Shown here piece by piece: positions 18,237 to 26,942 of a stretch of DNA of 64,000 nucleotides. The position numbers and the translations under genes are program-made. Source of the DNA: Pseudomonadota bacterium (lineage in GTDB: Bacteria; Pseudomonadota; Gammaproteobacteria; Steroidobacterales; Woeseiaceae). A model generated the notes under the pieces. That model worked only from the letters and a program-made list of their open reading frames with translations. It had not been told where the DNA came from and ran no database searches. Location of the stretch: the NCBI GenBank assembly GCA_027618995.1, contig JAQCGO010000005.1:1-64000 (forward strand). The letters are read 5' to 3'. Every line of letters starts with the position of its first letter. Positions within the stretch are counted from its first letter, which is position 1.

Positions 18237-18578
18237 TCAGCGCTTTACGAAGATCGTGCCATCGCGGACGCTGACGGCGACTCGGCGCAACGACTTACCC
18301 AGGCAAGGGCCGGCAAAGCACAGACCCGTATCGATTTCGTACAGGGCACCATGCGATGCACAGATAATCGAGCTGCGGTCTTTAGTGAGGAAGGCGTCGG
18401 GCATCCAGTTCAGCGGATGGCCGACATGCATGCAGTAATTTTCATAGGCATGGACGGCGTGACCCTGGCGGACGACAAAGCCGTGCAGCGGCCAGTCACC
18501 ACCACCAACCTGAAACTCGCGGCAGCCAGGGTCGCCCAGCTCCTCAAGTTTGCCGACGGCAACTTCTGTTTCGCTCAT
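18237..18578 (-). CDS. Small Rieske [2Fe-2S] protein
   Basis: Protein of 113 residues consisting of a Rieske domain. The cluster ligands are visible as CMH in the first box (NYCMHVGHPLNW) and CASH in the second (ICASHGALYEIDTG), with a GPCLGKSLRRVAV ending typical of ferredoxin-type Rieske proteins. The second-box start at 18578 overlaps the ampG-like stop (ATGA), so the longer 139-residue reading is rejected. It may transfer electrons to an oxygenase or reductase encoded elsewhere; no partner is adjacent. Confidence 0.85.
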   Translation of the reverse strand: MSETEVAVGKLEELGDPGCREFQVGGGDWPLHGFVVRQGHAVHAYENYCMHVGHPLNWMPDAFLTKDRSSIICASHGALYEIDTGLCFAGPCLGKSLRRVAVSVRDGTIFVKR

Positions 18579-19828
18579 TGCTCTGTGGCAACGGGCTCGT
18601 GCCACGGCGCCACCTTGAATAGCAACAGCATGCCGGGTACGGCGAGCACAAAACAAATCAGGAAGAAGTTAGTCCAGCCCAGCTGCTCGACAATGACACC
18701 CGTCGTTGCGCTCGCAAGCGTTCGCGGCGTTGTGGCCAGCGCCGTAAACAAGGCGAATTGCGTCGCGGCGAATGCCTTATTGGTCGAGCGCGCGATAAAG
18801 GCAATGAGCGCGGCCGACCCGAGACCAACGCCGAGATACTCGAACGCAACTACAAACCCGAGCATCCACGGATTCGCCCCGATTTCCGCCAGCACGGCGA
18901 AACCAAGAATACTGACGATCTGAACGACGCTGAACAGCCATAACGCCCGATTGATGGACAGGAATATCATAACTACGCCGCCTATCATCGCCCCGATAAT
19001 CACCGCAGCAAGCGCCGCAGTTTTCGCAATGGTGCCGATCTGCGTGAGCGAGAATCCAACGTCTATGAAGAATGGCGTCTGTAACGCGGTCGCCATGCTG
19101 TCGCCCAGCTTGTAGCAAAACAGGAATGCGAGAACCAACAGCGCGGATGCAATTCCCTGCCGCCCGATGAACTCCCGGAACGGCTCGATCACGGCTTCTC
19201 TGATCGTTCGTGGTGCGTTCGGATCGCGAACCGGCTCATTAATACTCAGCGTCAGCACCACTCCGATCAGCATGAAGGACGCCACGATGACAAAGACCGT
19301 GTTCCAAGCCAGGTGATCCGCCAGGATCAATGCCAGCGCACCCGGTATCAGGCCCGACAATCGATACGCCTGCACGTGGATCGAATTGCCGAGTCCCAGC
19401 TCGTTATCCGGCAGCAACTCCCTGCGATAGGCATCGAGGACGATATCCTGGCTGGCACTGAAAAATGCCATGGTGGCGGCGAGGTAGGCCACGGCCCAGA
19501 TGGAGAATTCGGGGTTCAGGAAACCGATCGCTGCGATTGAGATCATCAAGGCGACCTGTGTCAGCAGCATCCAGCCGCGTCGCCGACCAAGAAACGGCAG
19601 CGTGTAACGATCCATGACCGGCGACCAGAGGAACTTCCAGGTGTACGGCATCTGCACGAGAGTAAAAAAACCAATCTCGGCCAGGCCCACTCCCTCAGTC
19701 CGCAGCCACGCGGGCGCCAGCTGTATCAGGACATACAGCGGCAAGCCCGAGGTAAAGCCCGTAAAGACGCAGATCAGCATGCGCCGATTCAGGATGGCAT
19801 TCTTGAGTGAGACCGCTTCAGTCACCAT
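18575..19828 (-). CDS. AmpG-like MFS permease
   Basis: Transporter of 417 residues with about twelve membrane helices. The opening FTGFTSGLPLYVLIQLAPAWL and the block VQMPYTWKFLWSPVMDRYTLPFLGRRR strongly resemble AmpG, the permease that imports muropeptides for cell-wall recycling. No ampD or nagZ gene is beside it, and paralogues with other substrates are common, so the symbol is withheld. It overlaps xthA by 11 bases and the Rieske gene by four, forming an xthA-permease-Rieske transcription unit. Confidence 0.82.
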   Translation of the reverse strand: MVTEAVSLKNAILNRRMLICVFTGFTSGLPLYVLIQLAPAWLRTEGVGLAEIGFFTLVQMPYTWKFLWSPVMDRYTLPFLGRRRGWMLLTQVALMISIAAIGFLNPEFSIWAVAYLAATMAFFSASQDIVLDAYRRELLPDNELGLGNSIHVQAYRLSGLIPGALALILADHLAWNTVFVIVASFMLIGVVLTLSINEPVRDPNAPRTIREAVIEPFREFIGRQGIASALLVLAFLFCYKLGDSMATALQTPFFIDVGFSLTQIGTIAKTAALAAVIIGAMIGGVVMIFLSINRALWLFSVVQIVSILGFAVLAEIGANPWMLGFVVAFEYLGVGLGSAALIAFIARSTNKAFAATQFALFTALATTPRTLASATTGVIVEQLGWTNFFLICFVLAVPGMLLLFKVAPWHEPVATEQ

Positions 19829-20600
19829 GCGGCCAATCGTAATCCATGATCAGCGGCGCGTGATCGGAAAATCTGGTGTTCGTATAGATATCCGCGGCGA
19901 GCACGCGCTCTCGCAAGCCCTCCGTGACGACCTGGTAGTCGATGCGCCACCCGACGTTGTTGTCCCAGGCGCGGCCACGGTTTGACCACCACGTGTACTG
20001 CTCTGCTGCAGGCTGCACGATACGAAATGCGTCGACCCAGCGAAATTCGCCAAAAACCTGGTCCATCCAAGAGCGTTCCTCCGGTGTGAAGCCCGAGTTC
20101 TTCCTGTTGGCTTTCCAGTTCTTGAGATCGATCTCCTTGTGCGCGATGTTCCAGTCGCCGCAAATAATCGCCTCAGAGCGACGGCGTCGCAGTTTGTGCA
20201 AATGCTCGGTGAATGATTCGAGGCAACGGAACTTTGCTTGCTGGCGCTCATCGCCCGACGAACCGGACGGCAAATACACCGACGCAACGGAGATGCCGTC
20301 GAGCTGCACTTCGAGGTAACGCCCTTCGGCATCGAACTCCGCATCGCCATAACCGTGAATAATTTTGTTCGGTTTGTGTCGCGTGTAAATCGCAACACCG
20401 CTGTAACCTTTCTTGACGGCATCCTCGTAGTAACAGTGGTAGCCGGCTGGTGAAAAGCAGTCGTCGCCGAGTTGCGGAAGCTGGGCCTTGGTCTCCTGAA
20501 TGCAGATGACATCGGCGTCTTGTCCTCGCATCCATTCGAAAAACCCCTTGCTGGCAGCCGAACGAATGCCATTCGCATTCAGACTGATTACCCGAAACAA
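19818..20600 (-). CDS. xthA: Exodeoxyribonuclease III
   Basis: AP endonuclease and 3'-5' exonuclease of 260 residues for base-excision repair. Motifs in order: SLNANGIRSAASKGFFEWM, IQETKAQL, KKGYSGVAIYTR, VASVYLPSG, the CGDWNIAHKEIDLKNW metal and catalytic block, and the terminal FSDHAPLIMDYDW with the catalytic Asp-His. It is divergent from pyrE, a common arrangement. The longer upstream readings use another frame. Confidence 0.93.
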   Translation of the reverse strand: MFRVISLNANGIRSAASKGFFEWMRGQDADVICIQETKAQLPQLGDDCFSPAGYHCYYEDAVKKGYSGVAIYTRHKPNKIIHGYGDAEFDAEGRYLEVQLDGISVASVYLPSGSSGDERQQAKFRCLESFTEHLHKLRRRRSEAIICGDWNIAHKEIDLKNWKANRKNSGFTPEERSWMDQVFGEFRWVDAFRIVQPAAEQYTWWSNRGRAWDNNVGWRIDYQVVTEGLRERVLAADIYTNTRFSDHAPLIMDYDWPHGD

Positions 20601-20665
20601 TCTGCGCCTCCGTTAGCCATATGTCATAATCGCCGCGATTCAAACCGCGGCCATCATACCGAAGC

Positions 20666-21313
20666 ATGCAAGCGTATAAGAAAGAATTCATAAATCTGGC
20701 TATCGAGCTCGAAGTACTTCGATTTGGTGAATTCACATTGAAGTCAGGCCGCGTCAGCCCGTATTTTTTTAACGCCGGACTGTTCAACACCGGCTATGCG
20801 GCCGCACGGCTGGGTCGCTACTACGCCACCGCGATCGCCGCGTCGAAACTGAAATTCGACATGGTCTTTGGCCCGGCCTACAAGGGCATTCCGATCGCCG
20901 CTCTTACTACCGCGTCGCTGGCCGAACATCACGACATCGATGTTCCGTATTGCTACAACCGCAAAGAGGCGAAGGCGCATGGTGAAGGCGGCAGTATTGT
21001 CGGTCCGCCGCTCGAGGGCCGGGTACTGATCGTTGACGATGTGATCACGGCAGGCACCGCGGTCCGTGATGCCTACCAGATCATCTCCGCAGCCGGGGCC
21101 GAGGTGGCGGGCCTGGCGATTTCGCTGGATCGACAGGAACGCGGCCAGGGCCCGGCATCGGCCGTACAGGAGTTGAAACAGGCGCTCGGCATCCCGGTTA
21201 TCAGCATCATCGGACTCGAGGACCTCATCGTTACCCTCGAAGAATCAAGCGACTATGAAAAGCACCTCGGACCTATTCTCGAATATCGTCGAGCATACGG
21301 CGTTATCACATAA
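20666..21313 (+). CDS. pyrE: Orotate phosphoribosyltransferase
   Basis: Enzyme of 215 residues that joins orotate to PRPP in pyrimidine synthesis. It has the [18 protein letters not shown] opening, [13 protein letters not shown], the flexible catalytic loop [13 protein letters not shown] and the PRPP-binding signature [14 protein letters not shown]. It is transcribed away from xthA with 65 bases between starts; a short hairpin with CCGCG arms lies in that gap. The length and motifs are complete. Confidence 0.96.
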   Translation: MQAYKKEFINLAIELEVLRFGEFTLKSGRVSPYFFNAGLFNTGYAAARLGRYYATAIAASKLKFDMVFGPAYKGIPIAALTTASLAEHHDIDVPYCYNRKEAKAHGEGGSIVGPPLEGRVLIVDDVITAGTAVRDAYQIISAAGAEVAGLAISLDRQERGQGPASAVQELKQALGIPVISIIGLEDLIVTLEESSDYEKHLGPILEYRRAYGVIT

Positions 21314-21430
21314 CCCTTTGTTTATAGTAGGATTTTATAACTGTTTTTACAGCCGGCCATGAGCCACCTATGCTGCTATTTCGCGAACCAGTCCCGTTTC
21401 TGGAGTTGCCTTTCGTGGCATAGTTTCGAT

Positions 21431-22078
21431 ATGCGAATAGGTTTTGCTGTAATAGCCATACTTTTCATGCTTCCGCTGGCAGCGGGCGCGCAGCAGCGTC
21501 AGGCGTATTCCTGGGTCGACGACGACGGCGTCGTACACTACGGCGACACGATACCGCCCGAGTACGCCGACAAACCAAAGAACGTGATCAACGAACACGG
21601 CATAACGGTTGACCACATTCGCGGCAGGAGGACCCCGGAAGAGCTTGAGGCCGAGCGCGTTGCCGCCGAACTGGCAATGCAGAAAGAACTGCAGAATCGC
21701 GCGGACCGGGCGCTCCTGGCTACCTACCAGACGGTCGACGAAATCGAGATGCACCGCGATCGCCGTATCGAGCTGTTTCAGGCGCAGTCCCGTGTTACCG
21801 AGTTGTACTTGCGCAATCTTGACCGGCGACTGGTGCAGCTGAAAGAGGAATCTTCACGCTTCCGGCCTTACAGTCCTGATCCCAGCGCCGAGATGGTTGA
21901 TCCGAGGCTGGTGAAGGAAATCAAGGAAACTGAGGCGACGATCGTGCGCCACCAGCGAAACCTGGAGAAGTATCAGCAGGACGAGCGCGACATCGTCGAG
22001 CGATTCGACGGCGACATCCACCGTTTCAAGAACCTCAAGGGTTTGCCGATTGCTACGGCTCAGACCGTACCCGAGTGA
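21431..22078 (+). CDS. Exported DUF4124-domain protein
   Basis: Protein of 215 residues starting with a clear signal peptide ([20 protein letters not shown]) followed directly by the DUF4124 core [20 protein letters not shown]. The rest is a highly charged helical region with Glu/Arg/Gln repeats, probably coiled coil ([35 protein letters not shown]). An ATG at 21359 in the same frame would put 24 non-signal-like residues first, so 21431 is preferred. The 3' end converges on dut with a 19-base overlap. Envelope function unknown; it is the second DUF4124 protein here. Confidence 0.82.
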   Translation: MRIGFAVIAILFMLPLAAGAQQRQAYSWVDDDGVVHYGDTIPPEYADKPKNVINEHGITVDHIRGRRTPEELEAERVAAELAMQKELQNRADRALLATYQTVDEIEMHRDRRIELFQAQSRVTELYLRNLDRRLVQLKEESSRFRPYSPDPSAEMVDPRLVKEIKETEATIVRHQRNLEKYQQDERDIVERFDGDIHRFKNLKGLPIATAQTVPE

Positions 22079-22515
22079 CCGAATCCGCCTGAGCCACGCT
22101 CGCTGTCGTTGAACTCCTCAACCACCGCGAATCGCACCTGTTCGACCGGCACGAAAACCATCTGTGCGATGCGTTCGCCCGGCTCGATGACGTAACTCGC
22201 ATGGCCACGATTCCAGCAGGAAATAAACACCTGGCCCTGATAATCGGAGTCGATCAGGCCGGTCAGGTTGCCCAGCACCAACCCGTGTTTGTGCCCGAGA
22301 CCGGATCTCGGTAACAGCACCGCCGCCAGCGATGCATCACCGATGTGTATGGCGAGACCGGTCGGGATCAGAGTTGTCTCGCCGGGTGTGACCGTAATCG
22401 CAGCGTCGATACACGCGCGCATGTCGAGCCCGGCCGAGCCGTCCGTTGCGTAATGAGGCAGTGGTATGGAATCCCCGACCCGCGGGTCGAGAATCTTGAG
22501 TTCAACTGATCGCAT
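22060..22515 (-). CDS. dut: Deoxyuridine 5'-triphosphate nucleotidohydrolase
   Basis: dUTPase of 151 residues, trimeric family. All five motifs are present: [47 protein letters not shown], and the C-terminal arm GSGGFGHSG. It hydrolyses dUTP to keep uracil out of DNA and to supply dUMP. The start at 22515 matches family length; a 209-residue reading from 22686 would run through coaBC antigenic frames and is rejected. It overlaps the coaBC end by 14 bases, the usual coaBC-dut pairing, and converges on the DUF4124 gene. Confidence 0.95.
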   Translation of the reverse strand: MRSVELKILDPRVGDSIPLPHYATDGSAGLDMRACIDAAITVTPGETTLIPTGLAIHIGDASLAAVLLPRSGLGHKHGLVLGNLTGLIDSDYQGQVFISCWNRGHASYVIEPGERIAQMVFVPVEQVRFAVVEEFNDSERGSGGFGHSGTV

Positions 22516-23719
22516 AAGTTGCGGCACTGTACGCGATCGCGTAGCGCTCAGCGACCAGTTTGACGAGGGCTCGCGCGAGTTCCACTTTGCTCGCCCTTGC
22601 GAACGATTGCTCGCCACCCCGCCAATAGACATCAACCGCATTGTCATCACTGTCGAAGCCGCGAGCAGCGCCGACGAGATTCGCAACGATCATGTCGAGC
22701 TTCTTTCGCTCCAGCTTGCCAAGCGCGTATTCACGCACATTCTCCGTCTCGGCCGCGAAGCCCACGGTAAACGGCGCCGCCTCAAGCATCGCGACCGACG
22801 CCAGAATGTCCTGTGTACGCACGAGTTCGATGCTCATCGACTCCTGGCTCTTCCTGATTTTGTGTTCGGCGACGACCACCGGCCGGTAATCGGCGACGGC
22901 CGCCGTCGCAATGAAAATATCGGCGTCACATACGTGTGCGTGGGTAGCGTCATACATATCCTGGGCCGTCTGGACGTCGTGTACGGTGACCCCGGGCGGC
23001 GCCGGTATCGCCGTCGGGCCGCTGAGCAATACGACCCTCGCCCCCTGTTGCGCCGCCGCCGCGGCAATCGCGTAGCCCATCTTCCCCGAGCTGCGATTGG
23101 TGATGAATCGCACGGGATCAATCGACTCGCGCGTTGGCCCGGCGGTAATCAGTACGGTTTTTTCGGCGAGCAAACCCTCGCCGCCTGCCGCAAGTTGTGG
23201 TCCGCAGACGATCGCGGCGATGTCATCGGGATCCAGCATGCGACCTTCGCCGGTCTCGCCGCAGGCCTGTGAGCCCGCATCGGGCCCCAGTATGTGCACG
23301 CCGCGCTCGGCCAGCGTATTGCGATTTTTCTGCACCGCCGCATTGGCCCACATCACATGATTCATCGCTGGCGCGATTGCGATGGGCGCCTCGGTCGCCA
23401 GGCAGATCGTGGTCAACAGATCGGACGCCGCGCCGGACGCCAGGCGCGCCATGATCTCCGCGGTTGCCGGTGCGATCAGGACCACGTCGGCCCAGCGCGC
23501 AAGCTCGATGTGGCTCATCGCCGCCTCGGCCTCCTTGTCCCAGAGATTAGAGCGTATTGGCCGGCCGGACACGGCCTGCAATGCCGTTTCGGTGACGAAC
23601 TCCTCGGCTGAACTCGTCATGACAATCTGCACCTCGGCACCGCGCCCGCGCAGCCGCCGCACGAGCTCCGGCGTCTTGTACGCCGCAATACCGCCACTGA
23701 TGCCAAGCAGGATATTCAT
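22502..23719 (-). CDS. coaBC: Bifunctional phosphopantothenoylcysteine decarboxylase/phosphopantothenate-cysteine ligase
   Basis: Two-domain coenzyme A enzyme of 405 residues. The N-terminal flavodoxin-like CoaC half has [18 protein letters not shown], the His in [19 protein letters not shown], and PAMNHVMW with Cys in [12 protein letters not shown]. The C-terminal CoaB half has [26 protein letters not shown] features (motif starts near residue 190) and a [12 protein letters not shown] lid. It lies upstream of dut with which it overlaps, and diverges from radC. Confidence 0.95.
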   Translation of the reverse strand: MNILLGISGGIAAYKTPELVRRLRGRGAEVQIVMTSSAEEFVTETALQAVSGRPIRSNLWDKEAEAAMSHIELARWADVVLIAPATAEIMARLASGAASDLLTTICLATEAPIAIAPAMNHVMWANAAVQKNRNTLAERGVHILGPDAGSQACGETGEGRMLDPDDIAAIVCGPQLAAGGEGLLAEKTVLITAGPTRESIDPVRFITNRSSGKMGYAIAAAAAQQGARVVLLSGPTAIPAPPGVTVHDVQTAQDMYDATHAHVCDADIFIATAAVADYRPVVVAEHKIRKSQESMSIELVRTQDILASVAMLEAAPFTVGFAAETENVREYALGKLERKKLDMIVANLVGAARGFDSDDNAVDVYWRGGEQSFARASKVELARALVKLVAERYAIAYSAATYAIS

Positions 23720-23799
23720 GCATAAAGCTTAACTGAATCCCGTGATGAAGGCCTGATTGGGCGCTTGTCCCGGCGGCAGCTACGGGCACAATCATCGCT

Positions 23800-24384
23800 A
23801 TGAGTGACTCCGAACTTCTGGCCGGCGTGCTGGGTGACGCCGGCCTCGCCGATCGACTGCTCCGCCACTTTGGCTGCTTGCGGCAGGTATTGCATGCGGA
23901 CCCGGCCGCACTGGTGGCCGAGCATGGCGTTGGTCGGTCGCGCTGCAATCGGCTGCGCGCTTTGCCCGAACTGGCGCGGCGATACTTTGCCGAGTCCCTG
24001 CCGGTGGGTACCGCGATTCAGAGCCCGGCGGACACAGAGGCGTTCCTGCGCGCGAAGATCCGGCACCTCGGGCACGAGATGTTCTGTTGCCTGTACCTGG
24101 ACAACCGGCATCGCGTGCTGCGTTTTGACGAGTTATTTCGTGGCACCATCGACGGCACCAGTATCTATCCGCGCGAGGTCGTAAAAGAGGCGTTGGCGAT
24201 CAACGCAGCGGCCCTCATCTTTGCCCACAATCACCCGTCCGGTGTTGCCGAACCCAGCCAGGCCGATGAGCGCATCACGCGGCGCCTGAAGTCGGCTCTC
24301 GAGCTGGTCGATATTCGGCTGCTCGACCACCTGATCATTGGCAGCACCGAAACGACCTCGCTAGCGAGTCGCGGATTGCTTTAA
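23800..24384 (+). CDS. radC: RadC-family JAB/MPN protein, short N-terminus
   Basis: Protein of 194 residues. The helix-hairpin-helix part ([15 protein letters not shown]) is followed by the MPN+ metal site: Glu in the middle, then [20 protein letters not shown], the HxHPSG-x10-D signature. Typical RadC proteins are about 224 residues and begin with a RPREKLL..GA..LSD helix; here the reading frame starts at MSDSELLAG and no upstream frame restores that helix. The metal centre is intact. Despite its name RadC has no proven repair function; this copy lies between coaBC and rpmB as in many gammaproteobacteria. Confidence 0.85.
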   Translation: MSDSELLAGVLGDAGLADRLLRHFGCLRQVLHADPAALVAEHGVGRSRCNRLRALPELARRYFAESLPVGTAIQSPADTEAFLRAKIRHLGHEMFCCLYLDNRHRVLRFDELFRGTIDGTSIYPREVVKEALAINAAALIFAHNHPSGVAEPSQADERITRRLKSALELVDIRLLDHLIIGSTETTSLASRGLL

Positions 24385-24394
24385 CAGGCTCTTG

Positions 24395-24417
24395 TCGCCG
24401 GCATGGCCGCCTCCCAC
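24395..24417 (-). repeat. REP-like palindromic element downstream of radC
   Basis: Read on the minus strand the 23 bases begin GTGGGAGGC and end GCCGGCGA, closely matching the elements at 10203-10225 and 30580-30602. It lies 10 bases after the radC stop, in the gap before the rpmB promoter. No inverted partner lies within the next 100 bases, so it is a single REP. Confidence 0.5.
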
Positions 24418-24434
24418 AGGCGGGGCCTGGGCCC

Positions 24435-24463
24435 TTGTATTGCGTCGGTCGGGCTGGTATAAA
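24435..24463 (+). promoter_or_regulatory. Sigma-70-type promoter of rpmB-rpmG
   Basis: TTGTAT at 24435-24440 and TATAAA at 24458-24463 are separated by exactly 17 bases, fitting a vegetative promoter. Transcription would start near 24470, giving a leader of about 55 bases before rpmB. It is the only good match in the gap after radC. Confidence 0.6.
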
Positions 24464-24473
24464 GTTCCGCTCT

Positions 24474-24494
24474 TTGCCCACCAACCGTGGGCAA
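24474..24494 (+). other. Leader hairpin upstream of rpmB
   Basis: A perfect 8-base stem (TTGCCCAC with GTGGGCAA) closes a five-base loop, within the predicted 5' leader of rpmB-rpmG and about 30 bases before the start codon. It has no following T-run and is therefore not a terminator. Ribosomal-protein leaders often carry such structures for autogenous control; that role here is inference. Confidence 0.45.
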
Positions 24495-24524
24495 CTTTAT
24501 AGTAAAAACAGAGACTTACACGAA

Positions 24525-24761
24525 ATGTCCAGAGTATGCCAGGTCACTGGGAGGCGCCCGCAAAGCGGAAACAACGTTTCTCACGCCCATAACAAGACCC
24601 GCCGCCGCTTTCTGCCGAACCTGCAAAGCAAGCGTTTCTGGCTTGCGGAAGAGAACCGCTGGGTACGCCTGCGCGTTTGCCATAAGGCCATGCGAACCAT
24701 CGACAAGGATGGTATTGAGAAGATCGTTGCTGACCTGCGCGCGCAGGGTCAACGCATCTAA
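24525..24761 (+). CDS. rpmB: 50S ribosomal protein L28
   Basis: Protein of 78 residues, the exact size of bL28. The opening [20 protein letters not shown] and the block [17 protein letters not shown] are diagnostic, and the end [11 protein letters not shown] is typical. The start at 24525 is chosen because bL28 begins MSRVCQVTG; an in-frame ATG 90 bases upstream lies before the promoter-proximal hairpin and is rejected. rpmG follows after 16 bases as an operon partner. Confidence 0.97.
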   Translation: MSRVCQVTGRRPQSGNNVSHAHNKTRRRFLPNLQSKRFWLAEENRWVRLRVCHKAMRTIDKDGIEKIVADLRAQGQRI

Positions 24762-24777
24762 GACAGAGGATTGAAAC

Positions 24778-24945
24778 ATGGCAAAGAGTAATCGCGAAAA
24801 GATTCGCCTCGTCTCGAGCGCTGGCACCGGACACTTCTACACAACGGCGAAGAACAAGAAGCTGCATCCCGAAAAGATGGAGACCAAGAAGTACGACCCG
24901 ACGATTCGCAAGCACGTCGCGTACAAGGAAGCGAAGATCAAGTAA
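24778..24945 (+). CDS. rpmG: 50S ribosomal protein L33
   Basis: Protein of 55 residues: [20 protein letters not shown] at the start, then [20 protein letters not shown] and the end [10 protein letters not shown]. It is the cysteine-free (zinc-independent) form of bL33, like that of E. coli. AGAGG lies upstream at good spacing. It forms the rpmB-rpmG pair and is followed at once by a strong terminator. Confidence 0.97.
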   Translation: MAKSNREKIRLVSSAGTGHFYTTAKNKKLHPEKMETKKYDPTIRKHVAYKEAKIK

Positions 24946-24950
24946 CCCGA

Positions 24951-24976
24951 AAGCCCGCTCACAGCGGGCTTTTTTG
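24951..24976 (+). terminator. Rho-independent terminator of rpmBG
   Basis: A nine-base stem (AAGCCCGCT with AGCGGGCTT) with a three-base loop is followed by a T-run. It begins five bases after the rpmG stop and separates rpmBG from mutM. Confidence 0.9.
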
Positions 24977-24987
24977 TAGCATACGGT

Positions 24988-25800
24988 ATGCCTGAACTTC
25001 CTGAAGTCGAGACCAGCCGCCGCGGCATCGAGCCGTATCTTTGCGGCGAGCGCATCGACAGCATCATCATTCGCAACAAGCGCCTGCGCTGGCCGGTGCG
25101 CGCCGAAGTCGCGCGACAACTCACGGGGCAAACCGTCACTTCGGTGTCGCGGCGCGCCAAGTACCTGCTGATCAACACGAGTAACGGCAGTGCCATGATT
25201 CATCTTGGCATGTCGGGCAGCGTGTACATCGTCGATCACGACACACCCGCGACCGTGCATGAACACTTCGACTTCAAACTCGGCTCCGGCAAGGCGCTGC
25301 GCTATCGCGATCCGCGCCGCTTTGGCTCGCTGCACTGGACTCGCGATCCGGCGCAACACAAGTTGATTCGTTCGCTGGGCCCGGAACCACTGGGTGACGA
25401 GTTCTCGGGCGACTACCTCTGGCAACGTTCACGCGGGCGGCGCGGCAACATCAAGCAATTCATCATGAATGCCAATATCGTGGTTGGAGTCGGCAACATC
25501 TATGCGTCCGAGGCGCTGTTCCTGGCGGGCATCAATCCGCACCGGGCCGCGGGCAGGATCTCAGTGCAACGGTATCTGCGGCTCGCCGACGTCATCCGGC
25601 AGGTGTTGCTGCAGGCGATCAAGGCCGGCGGTACCACGCTGCGCGATTTTTACGGTGGCGATGGCGAACCAGGTTACTTTCAGCAGCAGCTGCTGGTCTA
25701 TGGCCGGCATGACGAGCCGTGCAGGCAATGCAAGCAGCCGATTTCAGTTGTAGTACTAGGGCAGCGTTCGACGTTTTATTGCACTCGCTGCCAACACTAG
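24988..25800 (+). CDS. mutM: Formamidopyrimidine-DNA glycosylase
   Basis: Base-excision repair glycosylase/AP lyase of 270 residues that removes 8-oxoguanine and formamidopyrimidines. The catalytic N-terminus MPELPEVETSRRGIEPYL (Pro2, Glu3) is intact, with the HLGMSG block, YRDPRRFGSL, the helix-two-turn-helix near VVGVGNIYASEALFLAGI and a C-terminal zinc finger of two CxxC pairs (CRQC and CTRC). It converges on coaD with a four-base overlap. Confidence 0.96.
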   Translation: MPELPEVETSRRGIEPYLCGERIDSIIIRNKRLRWPVRAEVARQLTGQTVTSVSRRAKYLLINTSNGSAMIHLGMSGSVYIVDHDTPATVHEHFDFKLGSGKALRYRDPRRFGSLHWTRDPAQHKLIRSLGPEPLGDEFSGDYLWQRSRGRRGNIKQFIMNANIVVGVGNIYASEALFLAGINPHRAAGRISVQRYLRLADVIRQVLLQAIKAGGTTLRDFYGGDGEPGYFQQQLLVYGRHDEPCRQCKQPISVVVLGQRSTFYCTRCQH

Positions 25801-26285
25801 GCTCGACCGCACCGCTCCATCAATGCAATCTTTACTTTGGGTGACACGAACTCACGGACATCACCACCGAGCTTCGCTACCTCCTTGACCAGGCTCGACG
25901 AGATAAACATGTACTTCTCGGTCGGCGTGAGGAACGCGGTTTCAACTTTGTCCGTCAGGTGCCGATTCATATTGGCGAGCTGAAATTCGTACTCGAAATC
26001 GGACACGGCGCGCAAGCCACGAATGATCACCCGCAGCCCGTGCTTGCGTGCGAAATCGACGGTCAGGCCAGCATAACCCTGCACATGCACATTCTTGAGA
26101 TCGCCCAGTGCACTTGCGGCCATGGCGACACGCTCTTCGGCATTAAACATCGGCGCCTTACTGCCGGGGTCTTCCGCGATCGCGACAACGACGCGATCAA
26201 ACAGCCCGGCTGCCCGCCGCACCAGATCTTCGTGGCCGAGCGTGATTGGATCAAAGGTTCCCGGGTACATGGCAGCAACGGTCAT
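25797..26285 (-). CDS. coaD: Pantetheine-phosphate adenylyltransferase
   Basis: Enzyme of 162 residues that transfers AMP to 4'-phosphopantetheine in coenzyme A synthesis. It shows the nucleotidyltransferase motif YPGTFDPITLGH, the RGLRAVSDFEYEFQLANMN block and the ISSSLVKEVAKLGGDV signature. Its ATG shares one base with the rsmD stop, the usual rsmD-coaD pairing. A second CoA gene, coaBC, lies about 2.5 kb to the left. Confidence 0.96.
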   Translation of the reverse strand: MTVAAMYPGTFDPITLGHEDLVRRAAGLFDRVVVAIAEDPGSKAPMFNAEERVAMAASALGDLKNVHVQGYAGLTVDFARKHGLRVIIRGLRAVSDFEYEFQLANMNRHLTDKVETAFLTPTEKYMFISSSLVKEVAKLGGDVREFVSPKVKIALMERCGRA

Positions 26286-26890
26286 CAGTTTGTCCTTGAG
26301 GCTCTCTTGCCCGAATCGACGAGCGAGAAGCGTACATTACCTGCGTTTGCGGATTTCAGCACCTGCCAGGACGCCGGAAGCTCACAGGCGGCCGTCGCCC
26401 GATCCTCCTCGATATAGATACGCGCATCATCGGCGAGCATTGTTCCGCGCTCGAGGAGTCGGCACAGCTCCGGCAGCATGCCGGCGGCGAAGGGCGGGTC
26501 AAGAAATACGATATTGAATGCCTCCTCGCCCTGTTGCCGCAAGTATTGTTGCGCATCCATTGCATGAACGGTCGCGCCACTCGCCTTGAGCGTCGCAATA
26601 TTGCTGCGCAACATGGTGACTGCGGGCGCCGATTTCTCGACGAAGACGCAGTGCGCGGCTCCGCGCGACAGTGCTTCGATTCCCAGCGCGCCGGTGCCTG
26701 CACACAGGTCGAGGCAACGCGCGCCGGCGACGCGCGACTGCAGCCAGTTGAACAGCGTCTCCCGAGTGCGTGCAGACGTCGGCCGCAGACCGGGCACCGC
26801 CGCTATTTGCAACAGACGACTGCGCCAGTTTCCCGCTACAATACGCAGCCGTCCGGGCTGGGATTTTTTTTCAGCGTTGCGCTTTGGCAA
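26285..26890 (-). CDS. rsmD: 16S rRNA (guanine(966)-N(2))-methyltransferase
   Basis: SAM-dependent RNA methyltransferase of 201 residues. It has RIVAGNWRSRLL, the RPTSARTRETLFNWL block, motif I LDLCAGTGALGIEALSRGA and the catalytic FLDPPF. The start is assigned to a TTG at 26890 because AGGAAG lies six bases upstream and the resulting length matches E. coli RsmD. The ATG at 26965 would lie inside ftsY and add residues unlike the family. It diverges from ftsY. Confidence 0.9.
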   Translation of the reverse strand: MPKRNAEKKSQPGRLRIVAGNWRSRLLQIAAVPGLRPTSARTRETLFNWLQSRVAGARCLDLCAGTGALGIEALSRGAAHCVFVEKSAPAVTMLRSNIATLKASGATVHAMDAQQYLRQQGEEAFNIVFLDPPFAAGMLPELCRLLERGTMLADDARIYIEEDRATAACELPASWQVLKSANAGNVRFSLVDSGKRASRTN

Positions 26891-26942
26891 TTGACACTTC
26901 CTTATCCCCGTCAGTGTAGGCGATTCATCGCCCACAGGTGAA

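Noticed and set aside
22515..22686. N-terminal extension of dut in the same frame
   Set aside because: Residues encoded are the antisense-overlapped shadow of coaBC; dUTPase length fits the start at 22515.
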